DNA from: PALSA-278 sp963760285
GTDB taxonomy: Bacteria > Acidobacteriota > Terriglobia > Acidiferrales > UBA7541
DNA length: 64,000 nt
Reading direction: 5' to 3'
NCBI GenBank assembly: GCA_963760285.1
Contig: CAVXCI010000001.1
Coordinates: 2,046,001-2,110,000, forward strand
Below the pieces are notes generated by a model. That model was not told the DNA's origin, made no database searches, and saw nothing but the letters and a program-made list of their open reading frames with translations. Positions 36,027 through 44,247 of the stretch are shown one piece after another; the stretch's first letter is position 1, and the number at the start of each line of letters is the position of its first letter. Position numbers and translations under genes: made by a program.

Positions 36027-37429
36027 CATTCACATTTCGCAACTTTCAACGCGTCCATTTTGTAGGCATCGGCGGCACCGGCATGAGCGGCATCGCCGAA
36101 GTGCTGCTGTCCCTTGGTTACTCCGTTTCCGGCTCGGATCTGCGCGCCACCGCTGTCACCCAGCGCCTGCGCAACCTGGGCGCGGCGGTGTATGAAGGGC
36201 ATAGCGAGGAAAACGTCCACGGCGCCCACGTGGTGGTGGCCTCCTCCGCCGTCCGCCTGGAAAATCCGGAGCTGGCGGAAGCGCACCGTTTGAAAATTCC
36301 CATCATTCCGCGGGCCGAAATGCTGGCGGAATTGATGCGGCTGAAATGCGGCATTGCCGTGGCGGGCGCGCACGGGAAAACCACCACTACCTCGCTGATC
36401 GCCAGCGTGCTGGCGGCAGCCGATTTGGACCCCACCTTCGTCGTGGGCGGCCGGTTGAACCACGCCGGGACGGGCGGACGTCTGGGCCAGGGCGAATACA
36501 TGGTGGTGGAAGCGGATGAAAGCGACCGCTCCTTCCTGCTGTTGAATCCCGTCGTCGCCGTGGTGACCACCATTGATCGCGAGCACTTGGACCAGTACTC
36601 CTCGCTGGCGGACATCCAGCAAGCCTTCATTCAGTTCGTCAACCGCGTGCCGTTTTATGGCGTGGCCGTGCTGTGCATGGATGATCCCAGCGTGCAGGCG
36701 ATTACTCCGCGCGTGAAGCGGCCGGTGATGACCTATGGCCTTTCCAGCCAGGCGGACGTGCTCATCACTGATGTGCGTCCCCTCAGCATGGGCAGTGAGT
36801 TTCGGTTGTCGCACCATGGCGAGGACCTGGGCATTTTCCGTTTGCCCACCCCGCCGGGACTCCACAACGTGCGCAATGCCGCCGCCGCCGTGGCCGTTGG
36901 ACTGCATCTGAATCTGCCGATCGAATTGATTCGCCTGGGCCTGGCGCGCTTTGGCGGCGTGGGACGCCGCTTTGAAGTGAAGGGGCCTTTCAATGGAGTC
37001 ACATTAGTAGATGATTACGGCCACCACCCCGCGGAAATACGCGCCACCCTGCGCGCCGCCCGGGACTGCAATTTCAAGCGGCTGCTGGTTCTCTTCCAGC
37101 CGCACCGCTATTCCCGCACGCAGCATCTTTGGGATGACTTCTCCCGGGCTTTCAACCACGCGGATCTTCTGGTGGTAACGGACATCTATCCGGCGGGCGA
37201 GCAGCCCATTCCCGGCATTACCGGCGCCGCGCTGGCCGAAGCAATCCTTGACGCGGGGCACCGACACGTGTTCTATATGCAGTCTATGCAGGACGCGATT
37301 GAATTCCTCCTCCGCGAGGCGCGTCCCGGCGATGCCGTGATGGCCATAGGCGCCGGGAGCGTGGGCCGCGCGCTGGAACAGCTTGCGTTGCTGCTGGGGG
37401 CACAGGTACCGACGGCGCATGCGGATTAG
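36023..37429 (+). CDS. murC: UDP-MurNAc:L-alanine ligase
   Basis: 468 residues. VHFVGIGGTGMSGIAEVLLS begins the Rossmann domain; the ATP loop is AVAGAHGKTTTTSLIASVL. VVEADESDRSFLLLNP, TIDREHLDQYSSLADIQQAF, TLVDDYGHHPAEIRATL and LLVLFQPHRYSRTQHLWDDF are MurC motifs. The start is the ATG overlapping murG, and the stop lies 11 bases inside murB. Confidence 0.96.
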   Translation: MTFTFRNFQRVHFVGIGGTGMSGIAEVLLSLGYSVSGSDLRATAVTQRLRNLGAAVYEGHSEENVHGAHVVVASSAVRLENPELAEAHRLKIPIIPRAEMLAELMRLKCGIAVAGAHGKTTTTSLIASVLAAADLDPTFVVGGRLNHAGTGGRLGQGEYMVVEADESDRSFLLLNPVVAVVTTIDREHLDQYSSLADIQQAFIQFVNRVPFYGVAVLCMDDPSVQAITPRVKRPVMTYGLSSQADVLITDVRPLSMGSEFRLSHHGEDLGIFRLPTPPGLHNVRNAAAAVAVGLHLNLPIELIRLGLARFGGVGRRFEVKGPFNGVTLVDDYGHHPAEIRATLRAARDCNFKRLLVLFQPHRYSRTQHLWDDFSRAFNHADLLVVTDIYPAGEQPIPGITGAALAEAILDAGHRHVFYMQSMQDAIEFLLREARPGDAVMAIGAGSVGRALEQLALLLGAQVPTAHAD

Positions 37430-38327
37430 CCATCTGCCGATAGCCGGCCCGCTCCAGGAGATGGGGGCGGAGTTTCGTCCTCAGTCTTCCCTCGCCGAAC
37501 TTACTTCACTGGGCATCGGTGGAACCACCGATCGCCTGCTCATCCGTCGTTACGAGAATATTCCGCGCATTCTTGGATTGCTCGATGAAGCCGATATTCC
37601 ACACCGCCTTCTGGGTGGTGGAACGAATCTTCTGGTGGCGGACGGAGAATTACCCTGGGTGGTGGTGCAACTGCCGCCTGCTCATCCCGGCGTGCGCGTC
37701 GAAGGGAATTTTGCGTATGTGGACGCGGCGGCCGATCTCGGCGGCACGGTGACGTTTTGTGCGCGCCATGATTTGGGTGGGATGGAAGGATTGATTGGCG
37801 TCCCCGGCTCGATTGGCGGGGCGTTGCGCATGAATGCCGGGGCTTACGGCATGCAGATTGGCAGCTATGTCCGCGAGGTGCAGATTTATCGCCGGGCCAC
37901 GCGCGCGCTGGAAACGCTGCGCGGCGATGACGTCCATTTCGAATACCGTCACACATCCTTTGCTCCGGATGACGTGATGCTGCGCGTAACGCTGGAGCTT
38001 CCCTCGCGCCCTTACCGGGAAATCGTGGAAGGAATTCGCGTCTGCAACGTGAAGCGCCGCGCCAGTCAGCCGCTGAACCAGAAAAGCGCCGGCTGCATTT
38101 TCAAGAATCCGCCGGGCGGCTCCGCGGGACGTATGCTGGACGAACTGGGGCTGAAGGGATTTCATGTGGGTGATGCCACGGTAAGCGACCGCCACGCCAA
38201 TTTTTTCGTCAATGCCGGAAAGGCCACCTGCGCGGACATGCTGGCGCTGATAGAGACCGTCCGGCGGCGCGTGCATGGCGCTTACGGCTTGGAGCTTGAG
38301 AACGAGGTGATCCTCTGGCAAAACTGA
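37419..38327 (+). CDS. murB: UDP-N-acetylenolpyruvoylglucosamine reductase
   Basis: 302 residues, FAD-dependent. TSLGIGGTTDRLLI, LGGGTNLLVADGELPWVVV, MEGLIGVPGSIGGALRMNAG, then AGCIFKNPPGGSAGRMLDEL (which carries the active Ser-type region of type I/II enzymes) and the final NEVILWQN. ATG 37419 within the end of murC matches the family start. It reduces the enolpyruvyl ether to MurNAc. Confidence 0.94.
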   Translation: MRISHLPIAGPLQEMGAEFRPQSSLAELTSLGIGGTTDRLLIRRYENIPRILGLLDEADIPHRLLGGGTNLLVADGELPWVVVQLPPAHPGVRVEGNFAYVDAAADLGGTVTFCARHDLGGMEGLIGVPGSIGGALRMNAGAYGMQIGSYVREVQIYRRATRALETLRGDDVHFEYRHTSFAPDDVMLRVTLELPSRPYREIVEGIRVCNVKRRASQPLNQKSAGCIFKNPPGGSAGRMLDELGLKGFHVGDATVSDRHANFFVNAGKATCADMLALIETVRRRVHGAYGLELENEVILWQN

Positions 38328-38332
38328 GAAAC

Positions 38333-39262
38333 ATGCCGGCTGGCGGTTATCCTCCCGACGCCTTTATGGAGGAAGAGCCGCGCTATCTGCGCCGGCAAAA
38401 GCCGGTGGAGATCAAGCGCCGGAAATTCGGCGGGCGCGCCTGGCGCACTTATTTTCGCGCGTCCTACCTGGCGGCGCTGGGCGTTACGATTGCATTTATT
38501 TTGGGGTTCGGCGTCCATTTCTTTCTCTTCTCGCCGCGTTTTCTGCTGGAGCATCCGTCGCAGATTTCAGTCAGCGGCAACACATACGTTTCCACCGCCA
38601 GCGTCCTGGAAATTTTTACGCCGGACCGCGGCCGCAGCATTTTGCGCGTTCCGCTGGACCAGCGGCGCAGCCAGATTGAAGCCATTCCCTGGGTGGACCA
38701 GGCTGTGGTTCGGCGCACGCTTCCCAACCATCTCTCCGTGGAAATTCACGAGCGCACGCCGGTGGCCTCGCTGCGCCTGGGGACGGGGCTGTCCTTGATT
38801 GACGCCGACGGTGTGATTTTGGACCGCCCGTTGCAAGGCAATTTTCATTTTCCTGCCATCACCGGCCTGGTGCCGGAAATGCCGCGCGCGGAACGCAGCC
38901 AGCGTGTCCACATGATGCTGGATTTTCTGCAACAGATTGACATGGCGCGCCCCGGTTCCAGCAATCGCGTCAGCGAAGCGGACCTTTCGGACGCCGCGGA
39001 CGTCCGCGTGACTTTCGCGCGCCTGGCCGACCTCGATCCTGCCTCTGCAACTGACCCGCGCCAGACGGGCGCAGTCGTGATAGAGTTCGGTGACCGGGAT
39101 TTTCAGGACAAGTTTCGCATGCTGCTCGAAAACCTGGAGCAGTGGCGCGCCACGGTCGGAAAAATTGAGGCAGTGGACATTCGGTTCGGCCGCGAAGCGG
39201 TGGTGAACCCGCAGTCTGCCAATGTGTCCGCCGCGGCGCAGGGCAGCGCGCAGAAGCCATGA
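38333..39262 (+). CDS. ftsQ: Cell division protein FtsQ
   Basis: 309 residues. A basic cytosolic N-terminus (about 45 residues) is followed by one membrane span (AALGVTIAFILGFGVHFFLF). The POTRA domain is QISVSGNTYVSTASVLEIFT to LPNHLSVEIHERTPVASLRL, and then the beta domain ending in VDIRFGREAVVN. The position between murB and ftsA supports the name. ddl, which precedes ftsQ in many bacteria, is missing. Confidence 0.92.
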   Translation: MPAGGYPPDAFMEEEPRYLRRQKPVEIKRRKFGGRAWRTYFRASYLAALGVTIAFILGFGVHFFLFSPRFLLEHPSQISVSGNTYVSTASVLEIFTPDRGRSILRVPLDQRRSQIEAIPWVDQAVVRRTLPNHLSVEIHERTPVASLRLGTGLSLIDADGVILDRPLQGNFHFPAITGLVPEMPRAERSQRVHMMLDFLQQIDMARPGSSNRVSEADLSDAADVRVTFARLADLDPASATDPRQTGAVVIEFGDRDFQDKFRMLLENLEQWRATVGKIEAVDIRFGREAVVNPQSANVSAAAQGSAQKP

Positions 39263-39320
39263 TTCCCGGCGCGGTCCTGGCCGCCCCGGCGTTTGCGCAA
39301 TTTTGAAGGAGCAGGAGTTT

Positions 39321-40526
39321 TTGGGCCGCAAAAATCACTTCATCGTCGGACTGGATATTGGCACCACCAAAACCTGCGCCCTCATTGTCGAACCTCAGGG
39401 TGACAGCCTTCGTTTCCTCGCTTTCGGCGCCGCGGAATCCCGCGGCTGGCGCCGGGGACAAATCATCAATCTCGATCTGGCGGTAACTTCCATCCGCCAC
39501 GCCGTGGAAGCGGCGGAAAGTGAAGCGGGGTTTCCCGTGGAGTCCGCGCTGATTGGCGTGGCAGGCAACCACGTGCGCGGGCTCAATAGCCGCGGCGGGA
39601 TTTCGCTGGGCCGGCGGCCGCGCGACGTGCAGCGCGAAGACGTGCGCCGGTCCGTGGACGCGGCGCGGAACGTCACGCTTCCGGAAGACCGCGAAATTCT
39701 TCACGTTCTCCCGCAGGAGTTTCTTCTCGATTCACAGGATGGCATCCGCGAGCCCGTCGGCATGGTGGGCCAGCGCCTGGAGGCCAACGTTCACATCGTC
39801 ACTTCTTCCGCCACGGCCACGCAGAATGTGGTCACGGCGGTAAATCGTGCTGGCGTGGTGGTTAGCGATACCGTCCTGGAGCCCCTGGCTTCCGCCGAGG
39901 CCTGCCTGACGCAGGATGAACGCGACTTGGGCTGCTGTCTCCTGGATTTCGGCGGTGGCACCACCGAGCTGATTGTTTACACCGGCGGAGTGGTCCGCCA
40001 CACCGCCGCGTTTCCCGTGGGCGGCGACCATTTCACCAATGACCTTGCCGTGGGCCTGCGGACGCCCATGCCGGACGCCGAGCGCGTGAAATGCGAGCAC
40101 GCCTCCGCATGGCATGGCGTGTTTCCTGACGGAACGGAGATTGAAGTCGCCAGCGTGGGCGACCGTCCTCCGCGGACGGTGCTGGCGCGCTCCATCGCGG
40201 AAATCACTGAAGCGCGCGCGCAGGAACTGCTGCTGCTGGTCCGCGAAGAGCTTCGCCGCGCTGGCCTGGATACGCAAATCCCCGCCGGAATAGTCCTCAC
40301 CGGAGGAGCGGCGCAATTGCGCGGACTGGAAGATCTGGCGGTGGAAGTGTTCGCGCTGCCGGTGCGGCTCGCGTCACCGCAGGGCATTGATGGTCTGGAC
40401 GGCAAGTTGAACAGCCCGGAATATTCCGCGGCGGTGGGACTGGTCCTTTATGGAGCGCGCATGCGCCGCCTGGCCTCGGAGAATGGCAACGGCGGAGGCT
40501 GGTGGCGCGGGATTTTTGGTTCGTAG
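39321..40526 (+). CDS. ftsA: Cell division protein FtsA
   Basis: 401 residues from TTG 39321, which has GAAGGAG nine bases upstream; the frame is also open from 39222 but runs inside ftsQ. Actin-like fold: FIVGLDIGTTKTCALIVE (phosphate 1), CCLLDFGGGTTELIVYTGGV (phosphate 2), IVLTGGAAQLRGLEDLAVEV (adenosine). The 1C domain lies at residues about 80-160. The C-terminal helix (GGWWRGIFGS) is the membrane-targeting element. Anchors FtsZ at the membrane. Confidence 0.93.
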   Translation: MGRKNHFIVGLDIGTTKTCALIVEPQGDSLRFLAFGAAESRGWRRGQIINLDLAVTSIRHAVEAAESEAGFPVESALIGVAGNHVRGLNSRGGISLGRRPRDVQREDVRRSVDAARNVTLPEDREILHVLPQEFLLDSQDGIREPVGMVGQRLEANVHIVTSSATATQNVVTAVNRAGVVVSDTVLEPLASAEACLTQDERDLGCCLLDFGGGTTELIVYTGGVVRHTAAFPVGGDHFTNDLAVGLRTPMPDAERVKCEHASAWHGVFPDGTEIEVASVGDRPPRTVLARSIAEITEARAQELLLLVREELRRAGLDTQIPAGIVLTGGAAQLRGLEDLAVEVFALPVRLASPQGIDGLDGKLNSPEYSAAVGLVLYGARMRRLASENGNGGGWWRGIFGS

Positions 40527-40593
40527 GGCGCGGCGCTGCGGGCTGCGAGGCGGGAAGAAAGTTTAGTGCTGTGATTCATATTCGGGAGGGCGC

Positions 40594-41802
40594 ATGACGC
40601 CAAAGGAAACACCGATTCGCGTTTCATTCACTGACGATTCGCTCAGCGGGGCGAAAATCAAAGTCATCGGTGTGGGTGGCGGCGGGACCAACGCCGTCAA
40701 CCGCATGATCAAGGCCAAAGTGGAAGGCGTGGAGTTCATCGCCGCCAACACGGACCTGCAGGCGCTGAAACTTTCCCAGGCGCCGCTCAAGCTGCAACTG
40801 GGCGGCAAACTCACCAAGGGTCTTGGCGCTGGCGCCAATCCCGAGATCGGCCGCAAGGCCGCGCTGGAAGACACCGAAAAAATCCTCGAAGCCCTCGACG
40901 GCGCGGACATGGTGTTCGTCACCTCCGGCCTCGGCGGCGGCACGGGCAGCGGCGCCGCGCCTGTGGTGGCCAATCTGGCCAGCGAACTGGGCGCGCTCAC
41001 CGTGGCCGTGGTCACCAAGCCGTTTTCTTTTGAAGGCAAGCGCCGCATGTTGCAGGCCGAGCAGGCATTGAATGACCTGGTGGCCTGCGTGGACACGGTC
41101 ATCGTGATTCCCAACGAGCGCCTTCTGGAATGCGTGGAGCACGGCACCAGTTTCTTCGAAGCGTTCCGCATCGCTGACGACATTCTGCGCCAGGCGGTGC
41201 AGGGCATCAGCGACATCATCACCGTTCCCGGCATCATCAACCGCGATTTTGCGGACGTAAAAACCATCATGCACGGCCAGGGCTACGCGGTGATGGGCAC
41301 GGCCGTGGCCTCCGGCGCCAACCGCGCCATTGACGCCGCCACCCGCGCTATCAACAGCCCGCTGCTGGAAGATAATTGCATCCAGGGTGCGCAGGGCATT
41401 CTCATCAACGTCACCGGCTCGCCCAGCCTCACGCTGCACGAGGTGCATGAGGCATCTTCGGTGATCGAGAAGGCCGCGCACGAAAACGCCAATATTATTT
41501 TCGGCGCGGTGCTGGACGAATCGCTGAAGGAGTCCGTGAAAATCACCGTCATCGCCGCGGGCTTCCGCGAAGTGGGGCAGAGAAAAGGCCAGCCCACGCG
41601 CCAGTCTTACATGCCCAAGACGTGGAAGGCCGGCCGCGAACCCGGCGAAACAGAGCGCGAGCAGGAGACGGAGCAGGAAATCCGGGCGCAGCGTCCCGCG
41701 CCCATCACCACTCCGCAGCCCACGCAGGTGATTCAGGAAGTGCGCACCGACGATCTCGATGTGCCCACGTTTCTTCGCCGCCAGGCGGCCCAGAAGGCCT
41801 GA
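40594..41802 (+). CDS. ftsZ: Cell division GTPase FtsZ
   Basis: 402 residues. KIKVIGVGGGGTNAVNRMI, FIAANTDLQALKLSQAPLKL and the tubulin signature GLGGGTGSGAAPVVANLA. The T7 loop is GIINRDFADVKTIM. The variable linker is Glu/Arg/Gln-rich, and the conserved C-terminal peptide is DDLDVPTFLRRQA, which binds FtsA. It is the last gene of the dcw cluster, 67 bases after ftsA with AGGGCG before ATG. Confidence 0.97.
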   Translation: MTPKETPIRVSFTDDSLSGAKIKVIGVGGGGTNAVNRMIKAKVEGVEFIAANTDLQALKLSQAPLKLQLGGKLTKGLGAGANPEIGRKAALEDTEKILEALDGADMVFVTSGLGGGTGSGAAPVVANLASELGALTVAVVTKPFSFEGKRRMLQAEQALNDLVACVDTVIVIPNERLLECVEHGTSFFEAFRIADDILRQAVQGISDIITVPGIINRDFADVKTIMHGQGYAVMGTAVASGANRAIDAATRAINSPLLEDNCIQGAQGILINVTGSPSLTLHEVHEASSVIEKAAHENANIIFGAVLDESLKESVKITVIAAGFREVGQRKGQPTRQSYMPKTWKAGREPGETEREQETEQEIRAQRPAPITTPQPTQVIQEVRTDDLDVPTFLRRQAAQKA

Positions 41803-41876
41803 GCGGAAACAATGTCGTCCGAAAAAGCGCGGTTTGTATAGTACAGGCCAGCCTGCGCCGCGGCAGGTTTAGCGAG

Positions 41877-42305
41877 ATGCCGGATTCAGTCGCCGTGATG
41901 AGCCGGGTGATCGAAGAAATTTCCGCCGAGGCAGCGCGCCGGCCGGAAATCGAATGCTGCGGACTGCTGGGCGGAGCCGGTGAGGCGATCACCCGCGCCT
42001 ATCCCGCGGCCAACGCCGGTGCCAGTCCCACCGCCTACGAAATCGCGCCGGAAGAACTTTTTCGCATCATGCGCCGGATGCGCGCGGACGGCGTGCAGTT
42101 CGCGGGCATCTACCATTCCCATCCGCGTGGCGAAAATTACCCTTCGCCATCGGATATTGCGCGCGCTTACTATCCCGACGCCGCCTATTTCATCATTTCC
42201 CCTGCAAAAAACGCACCGCAACCGGTGCGCGCGTTCCGCATCCGCGATGGCGTCGTCACCGAGCTTCGCATCGAAACGCCAGCAGATCCCGAGAGCGCCG
42301 CATGA
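41877..42305 (+). CDS. M67-family JAMM/MPN+ metalloprotease-like protein
   Basis: 142 residues. EIECCGLLGG supplies the JAMM glutamate, and GIYHSHPRGENYPSPSDIA gives H-x-H-x10-D with the Ser, so all zinc-site residues are in place. Bacterial members of this family (Mec-like) cleave C-terminal residues from sulfur-carrier proteins such as CysO. No ThiS/MoaD/CysO-like gene is adjacent, so the substrate is unknown. ATG 41877 is preceded by GCGAG; it lies 75 bases after ftsZ and may have its own promoter (TATAGT at 41837-41842). Confidence 0.85.
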   Translation: MPDSVAVMSRVIEEISAEAARRPEIECCGLLGGAGEAITRAYPAANAGASPTAYEIAPEELFRIMRRMRADGVQFAGIYHSHPRGENYPSPSDIARAYYPDAAYFIISPAKNAPQPVRAFRIRDGVVTELRIETPADPESAA

Positions 42306-42365
42306 AGTGCCGTCTCGCTGGTTCGGTGATAAAATTTCCATGAAGAATTCAACGAGGAGACCATC

Positions 42366-42614
42366 GTGTCAGAACCAACGCGCGAAGAGCTGATGGCTCG
42401 GATCGCCGAGCTGGAACAAAATGCCGGTGCAAAAAAACACGGCAAACTTGAATTCAGGGTAAGCGAAAAAGGCGGCGTCAGCGTGTACGGCCTGGGCCGC
42501 TTTCCCGTCACGCTCTATTACGAGCAGTGGGTTCGCTTGCTGGATTCCGCCGACCCTCTGCGTGTTTTCATCGAGGAGAACAAGAGTAAACTTAAAATGA
42601 AGGTCAGTTCTTAG
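42366..42614 (+). CDS. Small conserved-type hypothetical protein
   Basis: 82 residues from GTG 42366, with GAGGAG seven bases upstream. An N-terminal helix (REELMARIAELEQNAG) is followed by a compact beta-rich part, KGGVSVYGLGRFPVTLYYEQ, ending in a charged helix. It has no transmembrane segment or signal peptide and no motif I can link to a function. It follows the JAMM gene after 60 bases and keeps the genome-typical GC content, so I place it with the chromosome core rather than the foreign-looking patch after it. Confidence 0.7.
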   Translation: MSEPTREELMARIAELEQNAGAKKHGKLEFRVSEKGGVSVYGLGRFPVTLYYEQWVRLLDSADPLRVFIEENKSKLKMKVSS

Positions 42615-42778
42615 ATTTCTTATCACCGTCCAAACGAAATCGTAATCCGACCACTAGGCCTCGTGCCAAGCGTGGCGCTAAGGATGTATGATTTTCGCAA
42701 GAGGCAGCGGTAGCATCCAAAGTTACTTCCGGCCACTGCCGCGGGGACTTGTATCATTACCATTATGAGGCGGCCACG

Positions 42779-43261
42779 ATGCTTTTCAAGAGAAGAGTGA
42801 CGGTTGCGGAGTACTGCCCCGAAAAACTAATGCGCCTTTTCTCTCGGGAACGTGAGGCGACTTGGGACAATTTGAGGATTCGGTGCAACGATGCTCATCT
42901 GAATCAAGCGGACACACAAGCCTATTACGATAACTTGAGGGCGGTCATGGTCGAGTTGATGCAGATTGCGGTCACGAGAAACTGCGACTGGAAAACATCC
43001 TCCCAGTTACGGGTATTTGTAGATGATTATCTGGAAAAACGCGACTTGAAAGACATTGACTCTCTGCGGCAAGAATACAATCGAGCTTTTGGCGCGCCAT
43101 CACCGGACGGCGTGGCGCTCATGGTTCAGCTCTTCGCAGAGAAACTGACCCAGTCTGCGATGGGTGAGATAACGAGGCAAGTATTCTTGGCCGAGTTCTA
43201 CGCTATACTTAGAACTTTGTTTGAAGAGTTTAAGTCTATGAAGTTGAAACCTGGAAACTAG
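42779..43261 (+). CDS. Hypothetical protein, mostly helical
   Basis: 160 residues from ATG 42779 (GAGG eight bases upstream); the frame is open from an ATG at 42749. I do not recognise the family. The sequence looks all-helical and soluble (for example QAYYDNLRAVMVELMQIAV and FLAEFYAILRTLFEEFKSM). Base composition is close to 50% GC with codons such as TTG, ACA and AGA that the flanking genes avoid, which suggests later acquisition. It is followed by another unknown gene 5 bases on, so the two probably form a pair. Confidence 0.6.
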   Translation: MLFKRRVTVAEYCPEKLMRLFSREREATWDNLRIRCNDAHLNQADTQAYYDNLRAVMVELMQIAVTRNCDWKTSSQLRVFVDDYLEKRDLKDIDSLRQEYNRAFGAPSPDGVALMVQLFAEKLTQSAMGEITRQVFLAEFYAILRTLFEEFKSMKLKPGN

Positions 43262-43266
43262 GAAGC

Positions 43267-43539
43267 ATGAAGAGGGGTGTTCGTATGGCAAATCCGGCGC
43301 TCGGAGAAGGTACCGCCGCCACCGCCAAGACAGACGTGCGCCATGTGTCCCTAAGGGTCGAATACACGCAAACCGGTTGGGTCGCACGGGTTGTTGAGAC
43401 CGACGGTGGCACTGAGGTTGCGCATGAAATGGTGGATAGTCTGGAGGGCGGCCAGCATCGCGCTGAAGAAATCGCCAAAAGCTATCTCGCCGATAAGGAC
43501 GTCACGTTGCCTGCAATTAAATGGAAGAAAATAGAGTAG
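43267..43539 (+). CDS. Small hypothetical protein
   Basis: 90 residues from ATG 43267 (AGGAAG directly upstream); ATG 43285 with AGAGGGG six bases upstream is an alternative. The pattern is a beta-strand protein followed by a helix: RHVSLRVEYTQTGWVARVVE, then EEIAKSYLADKDVTLPAI. It has no hydrophobic segment. Function unknown; it is directly coupled to the preceding unknown gene. Confidence 0.55.
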   Translation: MKRGVRMANPALGEGTAATAKTDVRHVSLRVEYTQTGWVARVVETDGGTEVAHEMVDSLEGGQHRAEEIAKSYLADKDVTLPAIKWKKIE

Positions 43540-43552
43540 CCCGCGCCCCTCT

Positions 43553-44191
43553 TCACGACGCAGAGGAATCGGGGTCACCCTCGATCAAGTCGACCTCAGA
43601 TAGGACCTCTGCCACTTGGCAAATGTAGTCAGCGTTAGAAACCCAATGCACCCCTCCGTCTGAGCGCACGAGATGTGAAAATGCAAGCGCATACTGTCCG
43701 GTTGGCGTCAGGATGAAGAATGCAAGCGCGGCGTCAGGCGGGTCTGTAAATTCCTTTAACAGATTCAGCTTTGTTTCCGGAATGAGTCTCCATGCACCGG
43801 GCGAACCATCGGGATTGAGGTGTCCCTTGCTAAAGATTTTAATTGTCAGGGCGATGTCGCCATGCGGGACAACGAGTCCCGCGAGGACCGCTCCACGGTA
43901 TTTTCGCACCGCGATGACGGACGACTGTTTTGGCATCTCGTGCAGTACCTTGGCGATATCCACCATCATAAGACTATCTTGCGATTCAACGGAGGCGGCG
44001 AGTTCCTCGCGGAGTTGCGCCCGCCCGCTATCACCGGTTCGCTCAGCAAGGCATTTCTTAAGCATGTCCATCGCGGTATCCACCGTCATGAGACTATCTT
44101 GCGATTCAACGGAGGCGGCGAGTTCCTCGCGGAGTTGCGCCCGCTCTCTATCACCGGTTCGCTCAGCAAGCCATTTCTTAAGCATGTCCAT
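43553..44191 (-). CDS. Hypothetical protein with duplicated 40-residue helical N-terminus
   Basis: 212 residues. Residues 1-40 and 41-80 are near-identical tandem copies, each beginning MDMLKKxLAERTGD and continuing AQLREELAASVESQDSL; five of 40 positions differ. Both are charged and coiled-coil-prone. The C-terminal part (about 90-212) is a beta-rich domain (YRGAVLAGLVVPHGDIALTI, FFILTPTGQYALAFSHLV) with an acidic end. No family recognised. GAGGG lies four bases before the ATG. Because each copy starts with ATG, an earlier form of the gene may have started at the second copy. It is convergent with the two unknown genes before it. Confidence 0.62.
   Translation of the reverse strand: MDMLKKWLAERTGDRERAQLREELAASVESQDSLMTVDTAMDMLKKCLAERTGDSGRAQLREELAASVESQDSLMMVDIAKVLHEMPKQSSVIAVRKYRGAVLAGLVVPHGDIALTIKIFSKGHLNPDGSPGAWRLIPETKLNLLKEFTDPPDAALAFFILTPTGQYALAFSHLVRSDGGVHWVSNADYICQVAEVLSEVDLIEGDPDSSAS
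43952..44191 (-). repeat. In-frame tandem duplication, 2 x 120 bp
   Basis: Units 43952-44071 and 44072-44191 are about 95% identical and both encode 40 residues starting with ATG. The few differences show that the copies have begun to diverge or are under selection. Confidence 0.9.
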
Positions 44192-44247
44192 CGCACCCTC
44201 GTGTTCTGCACCTACATCTCGGACTCGCGCCTAGGCTCACTTGCGCC

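Noticed and set aside
43952..44191. CRISPR-like repeat
   Set aside because: There are only two contiguous 120-bp units with no spacers and they are translated; this is a coding tandem duplication. I found no CRISPR array in the window.
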